64,000 nucleotides of DNA from Bacteroidales bacterium (GTDB taxonomy: Bacteria > Bacteroidota > Bacteroidia > Bacteroidales > Bacteroidaceae), in assembly GCA_015060835.1 (NCBI GenBank), contig SUXT01000002.1, positions 1-64,000 on the forward strand, read 5' to 3'. The translations under genes were made by a program, and so were the position numbers. Under the pieces are notes generated by a model. That model searched no databases, had not been told where the DNA came from, and saw nothing but the letters and a program-made list of their open reading frames with translations. Positions 18,229 to 28,205 of the stretch are shown in pieces (position 1 is the first letter of the stretch; every line of letters begins with the position of its first letter).

Positions 18229-18756
18229 TTATATGCCGAACTGCTTGCGGAACTTTTCTACCGATTCCTTTATCTGTATTTTGTCTTCCAAACGGTCGGC
18301 TGTGAATGTGTTTGCAGCCTGCGAATAGAAGGGGCTGCGTTTCTGCATCTGCTCTTCGATGAATGTACTTATCTCGTCGTTGCTTTTGTCCTTCAACAGC
18401 GGGCGTCGGCTTTTGGCTATTATCAGCCTTTCGAGAAGTCTTTCGTGGGGAACTTCAAGATATATTGTTGTTCCCTGACGGTTCATGTATTCGATGTTGT
18501 CGAAGAAGCAGGGTGTGCCTCCGCCTGAAGAGATTATGACATCTTCGAATTCGCACACTTCGTGCAACAGATTCTGCTCTATTTTGCGGAATCCCTCTTC
18601 GCCGCGCTCGGCAAATATCTGATTGATGCTTTTGCAGTGGCGCAGTTCTATATAGTTGTCGAGGTCTATGAATGTAAGTCCTGTCTCTGCGGCAAGGGCG
18701 CGTCCGAGGGTGGTCTTGCCCGAACCCATGAATCCTATGAGGATGATGCGTGTCAT
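18229..18756 (-). CDS. aroK: Shikimate kinase
   Basis: 'MTRIILIGFMGSGKTTLGRALAAETGLTFIDLDNYIE'; Met at 18756 chosen over the longer ORF, which runs into topA. Confidence 0.92.
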   Translation of the reverse strand: MTRIILIGFMGSGKTTLGRALAAETGLTFIDLDNYIELRHCKSINQIFAERGEEGFRKIEQNLLHEVCEFEDVIISSGGGTPCFFDNIEYMNRQGTTIYLEVPHERLLERLIIAKSRRPLLKDKSNDEISTFIEEQMQKRSPFYSQAANTFTADRLEDKIQIKESVEKFRKQFGI

Positions 18757-18760
18757 TTTT

Positions 18761-21106
18761 CTATCCTTGTTTCTTCTTTGTGTATTTGCGGCTTCCTTTG
18801 GTTGTTGCAGGTTCACGCTCGGATTGTTGCTTGACTATTTCGAGACACTCTTCGAGTGTGAGTTCCGCGGGGGTTGCACTCTTGGGCAGTTTGTAATTCT
18901 TGCCGTTGTATGCTATGTAGGGGCCGAATCGTCCGTTGAGCACTTGCAGTGCGGGCTCCTGTTCGTATGTCTTTATGATGCGCTCGGCTTCGGCTTTGCG
19001 TTTCGCCTCAATCAGTCCTGTGGCCTCTTCGAGTGATACGGTCAGCGGGTCGTGGCTCTTGGGGAGAGATACGTATATGTTGTTGTGCTTGATGTAGGGA
19101 CCGAAGCGTCCGGCGCCTATCGTAACCTCTTTTCCTTCGAAATTGCCGAGTGTGCGGGGTAGACTGAAAAGTTCGAGTGCCTCTTCGAGTGTGATTGTTT
19201 CGAGTGTCTGTCCGGGCTTCATCTGTGCGAAGCGGGGCTTCTCCTCGTCGGTTGAGGTACCTATTTGTACTATGGGGCCGAAGCGTCCAATCTTCACCGA
19301 TACGGGCTTCCCGCTTGCCGGATCTGTGCCGAGCACTCTTTCGCCCACTTTACGCTCGCTCTTTGCCTGCAACGTGTTGCTTACAAGGGTGTCGAAGCCG
19401 TTGTAGAATGTGCTGATAGGCTCCACCCACTGTTTGTTGCCTTCGGCTATTGCGTCGAAGTCCTTTTCCACAGTGGCGGTGAAGTTGTAGTCCATTATTT
19501 CGGGGAAGTTCTCAAGCAGGAAGTCGTTGACTACGATTCCTATGTCTGTGGGCATGAGCTTGGACTTTTCAGCACCTACCTTTTCTGTCTCTTCGTATGT
19601 GGATATCTTGCCGTCGCTCAGTGTGAGACGGGTGTAGCTGCGTTCTGTACCGGGTTTATCTCCGCGAAGCACATATTCGCGCTGTTGTATTGTGCTGATG
19701 GTAGGAGCATAGGTTGAGGGGCGCCCGATTCCCAGTTCTTCGAGCTTGCGCACGAGGCTTGCTTCGGTGTATCTGGGCGGGTGCTGTGTGAAGCGCTCTG
19801 TTGCGGTAATTACCTGTGTGCTGAGTTCCTCGCCTATGTGTACGGGTGGAAGTGTCCTTGTTTCGGCATTTGTTTCGTCATCGGTCGATTCGCGGTAGAT
19901 GCGCAGGAATCCGTCGAAGAGGGTTACTTCACCTGTGGCTACGAAACTCTCCTTGTGGTCGCTTATGGCAATGTTGACAGTGGTCTTTTCAACCTGTGCA
20001 TCGGCCATCTGCGATGCTATTGTGCGTTTCCATATAAGTTCGTAGAGACGTTTTTCGGTCTGTGTTCCTTCGATGGTTCTGTTCTCCATATAGGTGGGGC
20101 GGATGGCTTCGTGTGCCTCCTGTGCTCCTTTGGAACTTGTGGAGTATTGACGTGTCTTGAGATATTTTTCGCCAATGCTTTCGGTTATTACCTTTTTGCA
20201 GGAATTCAGGCAGAGGCTTGAGAGGTTCACCGAGTCGGTACGCATGTAGGTTATATATCCCGATTCGTAGAGGCTCTGTGCTATTCTCATAGTCTGCATT
20301 ACCGACAGGCCCAACTTGCGTGCCGCCTCCTGTTGCAATGTGGAGGTGGTGAAGGGAGGAGCGGGAAATTTCTTCAGCGGTTTGGTACTTACCTCGTCGA
20401 TGGTGAATGTTGCACCTTTGCACGATTCGAGGAATGCTTTAGCCTCCTCCTGTGTTTTGAAGCGTGCGGACAGCTCTGTGCCTATGGTGCTGCCTCCGTC
20501 TTCGGGGTTCACGGGGGTGAACTGTGCTGTTACACGGTAGCTCGATTCTGTAGCGAAGCGGTTTATTTCGCGCTCGCGTTCTACAATAAGGCGTACGGTT
20601 ACCGATTGTACACGGCCGGCAGAGAGGGCGGGTTTCACCTTGCGCCACAGAACGGGCGAGAGTTTGAAACCAACTATGCGGTCGAGCACGCGACGGGCCT
20701 GCTGTGCATATACAAGGTTGGTGTCTATTTCGCGCGGGTTCTCAATGGCGCTGAGTATTGCGTTCTTTGTAATTTCGTGGAATACGATGCGACGTGTATT
20801 TTCGGGCTTCAGGCCAAGCACTGTGAAGAGGTGCCAACTGATAGCTTCTCCTTCGCGGTCCTCATCGGATGCGAGCCATACGATTTCCGCTTTCTTTACT
20901 TCGGCTTTAAGCTCATTGACTACTTTCTGCTTGTTTGCCGGTATTTCGTATTCGGGTTCGAATGTGTCGGTATTTATGCTGAACTCTTTCTCCTTGAGGT
21001 CGCAGATGTGTCCGTAGCTGGACATTACCTTATAATCCTTTCCGAGAAATTTTTCTATGGTTTTTGCTTTCGCGGGGGACTCTACTATTACTAAATTTTT
21101 CTGCAT
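18761..21106 (-). CDS. topA: DNA topoisomerase I
   Basis: 781 aa; 'NLVIVESPAKAKTIEKFLGKDYKVMSSYGHICDL', 'SLYESGYITYMRTDSVNLS', C-terminal repeats. Confidence 0.96.
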   Translation of the reverse strand: MQKNLVIVESPAKAKTIEKFLGKDYKVMSSYGHICDLKEKEFSINTDTFEPEYEIPANKQKVVNELKAEVKKAEIVWLASDEDREGEAISWHLFTVLGLKPENTRRIVFHEITKNAILSAIENPREIDTNLVYAQQARRVLDRIVGFKLSPVLWRKVKPALSAGRVQSVTVRLIVEREREINRFATESSYRVTAQFTPVNPEDGGSTIGTELSARFKTQEEAKAFLESCKGATFTIDEVSTKPLKKFPAPPFTTSTLQQEAARKLGLSVMQTMRIAQSLYESGYITYMRTDSVNLSSLCLNSCKKVITESIGEKYLKTRQYSTSSKGAQEAHEAIRPTYMENRTIEGTQTEKRLYELIWKRTIASQMADAQVEKTTVNIAISDHKESFVATGEVTLFDGFLRIYRESTDDETNAETRTLPPVHIGEELSTQVITATERFTQHPPRYTEASLVRKLEELGIGRPSTYAPTISTIQQREYVLRGDKPGTERSYTRLTLSDGKISTYEETEKVGAEKSKLMPTDIGIVVNDFLLENFPEIMDYNFTATVEKDFDAIAEGNKQWVEPISTFYNGFDTLVSNTLQAKSERKVGERVLGTDPASGKPVSVKIGRFGPIVQIGTSTDEEKPRFAQMKPGQTLETITLEEALELFSLPRTLGNFEGKEVTIGAGRFGPYIKHNNIYVSLPKSHDPLTVSLEEATGLIEAKRKAEAERIIKTYEQEPALQVLNGRFGPYIAYNGKNYKLPKSATPAELTLEECLEIVKQQSEREPATTKGSRKYTKKKQG

Positions 21107-21254
21107 GATTCTTTATGCCTTACTGCTTTTGGGCGCAAAAGTAAGAAGAAAATGTTGAATATTGAAATTTTGATAGAAAGTTTGTGCTTTTGTTCCTTAT
21201 TGATATGGGAATAATATGAGGATGATTCCCTTGTGAAGCCCTTTGTAGAGGAAA

Positions 21255-21306
21255 AAAGAGAGGCTGACGCCAAAGTCCTTCAACTTTTGGGTCAGCCTCT
21301 CTTTTG
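21255..21306 (-). terminator. Hairpin terminator downstream of 21334..22575
   Basis: gagaggctgac.ccaaagt-ccttca-acttttgggtcagcctctc with minus-strand T tract. Confidence 0.8.
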
Positions 21307-21333
21307 CTTTGGGATTGCTGTATGCCTGTGAAA

Positions 21334-22575
21334 TTAGATGTTTGCAATCTTGAAGTTCTTGTAGAGAGCCTTTGTCTCTGCGCCCTCTTTAACCTGCATG
21401 AGGATACGGCCGGGAACTGTGTTGAGTTTCTCATCTGTGAACTCTGCAACAGCCTCGCCGTTGATGTATGTGTTTACTTTACCCTCTTTCACTGTGATGC
21501 GGAAGTTGTTCCAGACGCCCTTCTTCAAGAGAGAAAGTTTCTCTTCGGGGATTTCGAACTTCCAACCTGCAATCTCGCCCCACTCTTTGTTTTTCTTGGG
21601 GATGAATGCGTGGAACCAGATGGGAGCGCAATCCTTACCCTCGCTCTTTACGTCAACCGAGAAGTCGAAGTCGTAGAGATAGTTGCGTGTTGCAATGCAA
21701 CCCTCAACCTTCTCGTCGCCGTTCTCGACTACGAGGTTGCCCTCTGCGTCAACCGATGCCTTTACGCCACCGAATGTATCCCAACCTGCGAGATCCTTGC
21801 CGTTGAACATTGCAACTGCGGCACGCTCTTTAGCGGGAAGCTCCTTGATCTTGATGTTGCGGAATGATGCGGGGTCGCCGTGGTCCTGCAAGCAGAGAAG
21901 ACCTGTGTTGCACAAACCGTACTCAGGTGCCATTGTCCACTTGCCGCTTGCCTTTCTTACAAACCAGTCGTCGGTCCAAGCCTCGAATTCAACGATTTTC
22001 TCGCCGTTGAGCCAGTGCTCTACGTGACCGTTGTCGAATATAATCTTTGATGAGTTCCATTCGCCTACGGGGTTGATGTGCATCTTGCTGTAGTCGGGGA
22101 GGTGCATAGCGTAGTCTACGCCAATCTTCTGCCAGTCTTCCAATTTGGCAGGTGCGTTCTTCTTCTCCCATCCCTCTACGTCGATAAGCTGGTACTCGGG
22201 TGCTGTTACATAGGGTACGCTGAACTGGGGACGCTCAACTACGTGGTAGAGCATACCGCTGTTACCGCCGTTTGTGAGTTTCCAGTCCCATACGAGCTCG
22301 AAGTTCGCGAATTTCTTGTCTGTAACGATGTAGCCGTGGCCGTCGCTTCCTTCGCCTGATGCCTGGATGCAACCCTCTACTACGTGCCAGCCGCCTGCGA
22401 GTGTGTCGCGGTTGTAGCTGCGCCAGCCGTCGAGTGTCTTACCGTCGAAAAGGAGCTGCCATCCTTCTGCTTTCTCTGCCTCTGTAAGTGTGTTGGGCTC
22501 TGCTGCCTGCTGGCAAGATGTCATCATGCCTGCTGCGAGTACCGATGCCGCAACGAATGAAAAGATTTTTTTCAT
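21334..22575 (-). CDS. Secreted DUF1080 (3-keto-disaccharide hydrolase-type) protein, two domains
   Basis: 413 aa; lipoprotein-like signal 'AGMMTSCQQ'; 'WQLLFDGKTLDGWRSYN' and 'VAMFNGKDLAGWDTFGG'. Confidence 0.82.
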   Translation of the reverse strand: MKKIFSFVAASVLAAGMMTSCQQAAEPNTLTEAEKAEGWQLLFDGKTLDGWRSYNRDTLAGGWHVVEGCIQASGEGSDGHGYIVTDKKFANFELVWDWKLTNGGNSGMLYHVVERPQFSVPYVTAPEYQLIDVEGWEKKNAPAKLEDWQKIGVDYAMHLPDYSKMHINPVGEWNSSKIIFDNGHVEHWLNGEKIVEFEAWTDDWFVRKASGKWTMAPEYGLCNTGLLCLQDHGDPASFRNIKIKELPAKERAAVAMFNGKDLAGWDTFGGVKASVDAEGNLVVENGDEKVEGCIATRNYLYDFDFSVDVKSEGKDCAPIWFHAFIPKKNKEWGEIAGWKFEIPEEKLSLLKKGVWNNFRITVKEGKVNTYINGEAVAEFTDEKLNTVPGRILMQVKEGAETKALYKNFKIANI

Positions 22576-22741
22576 GTTTTTTTTGTGGATTAGATTGTTT
22601 GTATAATGATTTTTTTTGTTCTCTTTGAAGGTGCTTTTCGAAAAAGCGGTGCAAAGGTACTAACTTTTTATGTAATAATGGAAAATAATAAAAAAAATAT
22701 CGCGCCGCAGCGCGATATTTTAATATTTCGGAATCTCCGGT

Positions 22742-24406
22742 TTAGAAGTTGCATTCCACTCCTGCGGTGAAGTTAACTCCTCTTGACAGGTAACCTGCGT
22801 AGCTGTAATAATTCTTGTTCAGGAGATTGTCGCCTTGTATGTATGCACGCAACATCTTGTTGAAGCGATAGAATACTTCGGCGCTTAGATTGTTGGTGTC
22901 TCTTATGCGGGCGTCGTTGCATTCTGTGTGGCGTGCAAATTTGTGGCTGATGCCGGCGTACAGTCCTTCGCAGATACGGGCGCGTGCATTGATGCCTGTC
23001 TCAATCATAGGTGTGAATATAAGCAGATTCTCATCGCCGTCGCTGTCCCATTTGTTGTATCGCGCTTCGGCCGACAGATTGAGCCATCCCCCGTGGTCGA
23101 ATGTGGCTTTGAGCCCTGCATAGTATCTGCGGGTCTCCTCCTGCGCAAAATCTGTGAATATCATGCTGTAGTTGTTATTGTATGATACTGTGGGCAGCAG
23201 GTTGTCTTTCTCGTAGTCGTAACCAAGATAGAACTGTGCACCGAATTGTCCTATGCTCATGCGCGCGCCTGTCTCTATGTCAAATACATTGTATGTGGGA
23301 GTGTACTGTGGCTGGTCGTTGCGGTAGCACCAGTAGGGCGACAATTCGCTGATGGTGGTGAATGTGTTGAGTCTGTTGCCGCCTGTTGCCGATGCGTAGA
23401 ATGTGAGGTCATCTGTAATAGGGCCTTCGAATTTTATGTCGGGGGCTACTGAGAACTTCTTACCGTTGGCTGTGAGAATGTCGGCGTGTATACCCAAACG
23501 TAGTTTCCATGCTTCGAAGCGGAAGTTCATGAAGGGGTTTGCGCGTACGGAAATGTAGTTGTCATATTTGTTCCCCATGGGCTTCAATGCCTTGTTGTAT
23601 GTGAAAGCGTCGAGGTCTGCTGCCACTCCGAAACTGCGCAATTGGTCGTCGGTAAGTTCGTATGCAAATTCTCCGCCGGCGGTAAAGTGATTTTCGCTTA
23701 TCCTATCTTCCGCAGCCGAGGAGTATTTGCGGGTATTGAGCGAATACCCTGCATTTGCCTTGTAGGATATTGCTCCTGCGAGGTTCGACTCGATGTCTGC
23801 CGACAGACGGTAGTTGTTGCTGTGCTGCTTGTCGGTGTACAGAATGGTGGCAAATCCTGCGGGCTGGTAGTTGAACACGTTGTTGTTAACCGCTCCGCTT
23901 ATCTTCATTGTGAGGGGAGCGAAACTGTGTGTGTAATCGGCTGTGAGCCATGTGTCGTAGAAACGCGATTCCCAGTCGCGGCTGTTCTTCTTCAGTGCTT
24001 CGATGTCGCATTTGTATCCCGTCAGCGAGGCGAACATGTCGAGTTTGCTGTTCTTGCCGGTGGCAAGCGTGTAGGCTGCCTTGAGGTCGGTGTTGTTGCA
24101 GTTGCCGTAGCCCAGACGTGCGTATCCGTCGGATGCTTTAGGTTGTCCGGGGAGCAGGCTGCTGAGGTCGCGGTTGCTCAGGAACTGCTCGAATGGGGTT
24201 GCTTTGCGGGCAAATACAAGGTCGAGCGGTTTGTTGCCGCTTGTCTGCTCTATCTGTGGTGTGAAACTCTGTTTGGTGGCTTTTACTATGATGGGGTTGT
24301 ATTCGTTCTCTACATTCACCACTGCGTTGAGGGTGTCTTTGGCGGTTTGTGCGAATGTTAGGGAAGCGAATATAGCTCCGAGTGTTGTCAATGCTATCTT
24401 TTTCAT
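22742..24406 (-). CDS. TonB-dependent receptor-like outer-membrane beta-barrel
   Basis: Start at Met 'MKKIALTTLGAIFASLTFAQTAKDTLNAVVNV' (24406); beta-barrel-like C-terminus '..RGVNFTAGVECNF'. The longer ORF start overlaps the next gene. Confidence 0.75.
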   Translation of the reverse strand: MKKIALTTLGAIFASLTFAQTAKDTLNAVVNVENEYNPIIVKATKQSFTPQIEQTSGNKPLDLVFARKATPFEQFLSNRDLSSLLPGQPKASDGYARLGYGNCNNTDLKAAYTLATGKNSKLDMFASLTGYKCDIEALKKNSRDWESRFYDTWLTADYTHSFAPLTMKISGAVNNNVFNYQPAGFATILYTDKQHSNNYRLSADIESNLAGAISYKANAGYSLNTRKYSSAAEDRISENHFTAGGEFAYELTDDQLRSFGVAADLDAFTYNKALKPMGNKYDNYISVRANPFMNFRFEAWKLRLGIHADILTANGKKFSVAPDIKFEGPITDDLTFYASATGGNRLNTFTTISELSPYWCYRNDQPQYTPTYNVFDIETGARMSIGQFGAQFYLGYDYEKDNLLPTVSYNNNYSMIFTDFAQEETRRYYAGLKATFDHGGWLNLSAEARYNKWDSDGDENLLIFTPMIETGINARARICEGLYAGISHKFARHTECNDARIRDTNNLSAEVFYRFNKMLRAYIQGDNLLNKNYYSYAGYLSRGVNFTAGVECNF

Positions 24407-24426
24407 TTTCTGTTCTTTCTTGGGTT

Positions 24427-27400
24427 TTATTGTGCAACTGTCTCTTGTTCTTCGGCGGCAAGTTTGTCGAGACGCTCCTTTATGAGCCCTGCAATGTTGT
24501 CGTTGCCGCTGTAGTTGTTCTTGAGGGTGAGCAGGTACTGCTTGGCTTCGGCTTTTCTGTCCTGTTTCATGTAAAGATCGGAGAGAAGCACGAAACTGCG
24601 TGCGAGCCAGTAGGAGTGGGGGGTGCTTACCTCTATGTAGTTGAGTACCTCTTTTTCGCACTCATCGTACTTCTTGTTGTCGAAGTAGATCTGTGCAAGG
24701 TAATATTTTGCTTCGGCACCCTGTAATGAACGGGTATCGGTAGCGAGTTTCTTCAGGTCGCCTACAGCGTCGTTTGCCTTGTTGTTGAGGATGAGGGTCT
24801 TTGCACGGCTGTAATATACTTCGCGCTCGATGTCGGGTTGCAGGTTACCGCTTGCAAGCAGTTCGTTGGCAGCCGATATTACCTCGTTGCTGTCTTTCAG
24901 CTTATAAGCGCATCGCAACAGATTGATGCGGCAGGCCTGTCGGCGCTCGTTGTCGCCTGTTTTTGCAATCAACTGCTTGTAGAGCTTCATCGCTTCGCTG
25001 TAGTTGCCGGCTTTGAAGTAGAGCTCCGATGAGTGTGCCATTGCCTCCTCGCTGTATTTGTTGTCGGGGAAGGCTATCACTTTGCCGAAGTGGAGCAGAG
25101 CATCGGCGGGTGCATCCTGATTGAGATAGATGATGCCCAGATAGTAGTGGGTGTCGAGGATGAACGAGCCTTCGGGGTAGCTTTGGAGATATTTCTGGAA
25201 AGCACTCTTGGCTTGTGCAATTTCGCCACGGCTGTATATCTTTTCGGCGGCAATGTAGCTGAGTGTGTCGCGTTCGCTGCTCTCCACTGCGCGCATTCCG
25301 GGTGTCTTCGATGCAAATTCGGCATATTCGTCCACTTTGCCCAAGTCGACATATATGCTCTTTAGATCCTGTGCTGCAATCTGTGCCTCTTCGCTAAGCG
25401 GGTAGTCTGTGATGATTTTCTTGTATGCTGCAATAGCCTTTTCATCGTTGCCGCTCTGGTTGTATATCATTGCGGTCTCAGTGGCGGCCTTGCGGGCGAG
25501 TGAACTTTTTGGGAAACGTTTGATGAGTTCGTCAAAGGCTTCTACAGCCTGCGCATTCTTCTCCTGCTCTATGTAGGCGCGTCCCATTTCGTAGTACGAC
25601 TGTTCGGCGTAGTTGCTCTGCGGATAGTTGCTGATGAGTCGGCGCAGGGTCTCTACCTTGCCGGCATAGTCTTTGCCGAGTCCTTGTGAGATGGCACTGC
25701 GGTAGAGCGCATAGTCGCCAAAGCTCTTGTCGGTCTCTGTCGATTTGCGGTAATACTGGTCGGCAGTATTGTAGTTGCGGTTGTAGAAGTGGCAGTCACC
25801 CACGCGGTTGTATGCATCGGCGCGTAACTGTTTCTCGCTTGCGGGAACCAATTGCAGGTAGCGGTTGAAGTGTGTGAGTGCCTCGTTGTACTGTTCTCTC
25901 TGGAAACAGGCATATCCGAGCCCGTAGAGAGCGGCTGTACTGTTGCTGCCGCTGTTGGCGATGGCTGCCTGATAGCTCTTGGCCGCTGCATCGTAGTCGC
26001 CGAGGCTGTAGTATGCTTCGCCGCGCCAGTAGAGTGCGTCGTTGTATGTCTGTTTGTTGTATTTCGACAACTCGATCGAGCGGTTCATGTAGTCGATGGC
26101 TGTCTTTGTTTTGTTGTCGATGAGTGCCTGCACGCCGAGACGGTAGAGAACCTTCTGCTTGGCTTCGAGAATAGATGCCGATGGCTTGCGTATCTTTTCT
26201 ATGGACTTCAGCGCAACATCGTAACTGCGTGTGTTCATATATACCTCAACAAGGTATTTGCTCACCTGTGTGGCGTGGGGCGAATTGGGGTATTCGTTGA
26301 GGAAACGCTCGAATACCTTTACGCTTTCGGCAAAGGGTGAGTAGCGCTCGCTGTGTATGCAGAGAGCGTAGTTGTAGAGCGCCTCTTCGCGTATGCGGCT
26401 GTCGTAGTTCATATTGGAGGCCTGCTCAAATGCGAGACGTGCCTTTGTTATGTCATTGAAGTTCAGGTGGATGATTCCCAAATGCAGATAAGCATTCTGT
26501 GTGAGTGCATCGGAAAGTCCTGTCGATTTTTCGAGTGGGGCTATTGCATCGCGGTATTTGCCGGTCTGGAAACAGCTGAGTCCCAACTGATAGAAGGCTA
26601 TACGTTGTGGTTTGGTTGTTCCTTCGATGTACTTTTTCAGCGGGGTGATGGCTTCGGAGTATCTTTTCTGTCCGAAGTATGATGCTCCGAGTACTTGCTG
26701 CATGGGAATTGCCTGCGGAAGTGCGCTGTTGTGCTCAAGATACATTTTGGCGAGTTTTTCGGCGCGTATGTATTCGCCGCGCTTTACATATATGGAACCT
26801 ATGAAGTAGGGGACTTCAAGGTAATATTTGTCGTCCATCTCTATTGACTTGAATCCGTTGTAGGCCTGGTCGAGACGGTTGTTGTAGAAGTCAATGGCTG
26901 CAAGGTGGAATATCGCATCGTTCTTGTGGTATTTGCTTGTCTGGCGCAGGCGGCTCAGTATGTTTACTGCCTGTTCGTTTTGTCCGCACTCCTGCATGGC
27001 GAGAGCCTGGTAGAGGTCGGCGCGGTCGCGGTCGGCCGGTTCGAGGCGGCTGATGTCGGCATTGTCGTACCATTTGAGTGCTGCCTCAAAGTTGCGGTCG
27101 TAGTAGTACGACTCAGCTACTAAAGCCGAGAGTGCCTCGCGCTTTGCGCTTTCGGGGTAGTCGTCGAGGTATTGCAGTATGAGTGCGCGGCCGGCCTTAT
27201 GACCGGTGGCAAATGTAGCAGCAGCCTTCAGATAGGATACCTCCTGTAACTGTGTTGTGCTTAGAGTGCTGTAATCTATCTTATCGAGCAGTGTGAGTGC
27301 TGCCTTGTAGTCTTTGCCGTTGTGCAGACGTGTACATTCGCTTATGAGCGCTGTCTGCCTGTCGGTCTGCACGGTGCCTGCGGCCTGTGCTGCAAACCCC

Positions 27401-27438
27401 ATTCCCGACAACATTATCAATAATAGTGCCTTTTTCAT
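24427..27438 (-). CDS. TPR-repeat protein
   Basis: 1003 aa; signal peptide and many TPR motifs (e.g. 'YNDALYWRGEAYYSLGDYDAAAKSYQAAI'). Confidence 0.85.
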   Translation of the reverse strand: MKKALLLIMLSGMGFAAQAAGTVQTDRQTALISECTRLHNGKDYKAALTLLDKIDYSTLSTTQLQEVSYLKAAATFATGHKAGRALILQYLDDYPESAKREALSALVAESYYYDRNFEAALKWYDNADISRLEPADRDRADLYQALAMQECGQNEQAVNILSRLRQTSKYHKNDAIFHLAAIDFYNNRLDQAYNGFKSIEMDDKYYLEVPYFIGSIYVKRGEYIRAEKLAKMYLEHNSALPQAIPMQQVLGASYFGQKRYSEAITPLKKYIEGTTKPQRIAFYQLGLSCFQTGKYRDAIAPLEKSTGLSDALTQNAYLHLGIIHLNFNDITKARLAFEQASNMNYDSRIREEALYNYALCIHSERYSPFAESVKVFERFLNEYPNSPHATQVSKYLVEVYMNTRSYDVALKSIEKIRKPSASILEAKQKVLYRLGVQALIDNKTKTAIDYMNRSIELSKYNKQTYNDALYWRGEAYYSLGDYDAAAKSYQAAIANSGSNSTAALYGLGYACFQREQYNEALTHFNRYLQLVPASEKQLRADAYNRVGDCHFYNRNYNTADQYYRKSTETDKSFGDYALYRSAISQGLGKDYAGKVETLRRLISNYPQSNYAEQSYYEMGRAYIEQEKNAQAVEAFDELIKRFPKSSLARKAATETAMIYNQSGNDEKAIAAYKKIITDYPLSEEAQIAAQDLKSIYVDLGKVDEYAEFASKTPGMRAVESSERDTLSYIAAEKIYSRGEIAQAKSAFQKYLQSYPEGSFILDTHYYLGIIYLNQDAPADALLHFGKVIAFPDNKYSEEAMAHSSELYFKAGNYSEAMKLYKQLIAKTGDNERRQACRINLLRCAYKLKDSNEVISAANELLASGNLQPDIEREVYYSRAKTLILNNKANDAVGDLKKLATDTRSLQGAEAKYYLAQIYFDNKKYDECEKEVLNYIEVSTPHSYWLARSFVLLSDLYMKQDRKAEAKQYLLTLKNNYSGNDNIAGLIKERLDKLAAEEQETVAQ

Positions 27439-27439
27439 G

Positions 27440-27976
27440 TTATTCTGTTATCTCTTTTATTCTCTCTTTCAGTATTGTTATTCCCTTGCGTATGGACTGC
27501 AGTCCGAACAGTTCGGGGTTGATATTCTCAATGGGTATCCACAGCAACTCTTCAACATCGTCGGCTGCGGTGGGGGTGTCTCCTTCGGCTGTGCGGCAGA
27601 GGAAGAAAAGGTCGAGCGTGTGCTCTTCGAATCCCGAATAGAGGTATGTGTTCGGTAGCGAGAAGAGGTATTTTACCTCTGTTACCCGCAGTCCGCTCTC
27701 TTCGAGCACTTCGCGTGCGATGCCCTCCTCGCCTGTTTCGAAGCTGTCGATGAATCCGCCGGGAAGGTCGAGTGTACCTTTTGCCGGCTCTTTGGCGCGG
27801 CGCGAAACAAGCAATTCGCCCCTATTGTTCACAATGACAGCAACCGCTGCGGCTATTGCGTTGAAATAGAGTGTGAATCCACAACCCGGACATCGCTTCG
27901 ACTTGAAGTCGTTTATGGCGAATCCCTCTTTGCCGCAACGTGGGCAGTAACCGAATATATCCAACGGATGTTTCAT
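27440..27976 (-). CDS. NUDIX hydrolase with N-terminal zinc ribbon
   Basis: 'YCPRCGKEGF....RCPGCGF' and 'GFIDSFETGEEGIAREVLEESGL' Nudix box; start at Met 27976. Confidence 0.88.
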   Translation of the reverse strand: MKHPLDIFGYCPRCGKEGFAINDFKSKRCPGCGFTLYFNAIAAAVAVIVNNRGELLVSRRAKEPAKGTLDLPGGFIDSFETGEEGIAREVLEESGLRVTEVKYLFSLPNTYLYSGFEEHTLDLFFLCRTAEGDTPTAADDVEELLWIPIENINPELFGLQSIRKGITILKERIKEITE

Positions 27977-28205
27977 GATGCTTTTGTTCTTGGTGCGCAG
28001 ATGCTGCGCTGTCTTCGCGATTCGCAAAGATAGCTTTTTTTAGCCGAACTTTTCCGATTTTTTCCATTTTGTGTATGATGTTTACAATATTTAAACAATG
28101 TTTGCAGGTTTGACAACTTATTTATCGTTTCACAGGCTGTATGTACGAACTTTTTTCGTATCTTCGCGTGGATTTAGAATATTCAACCAAATAATAAATA
28201 CACAT

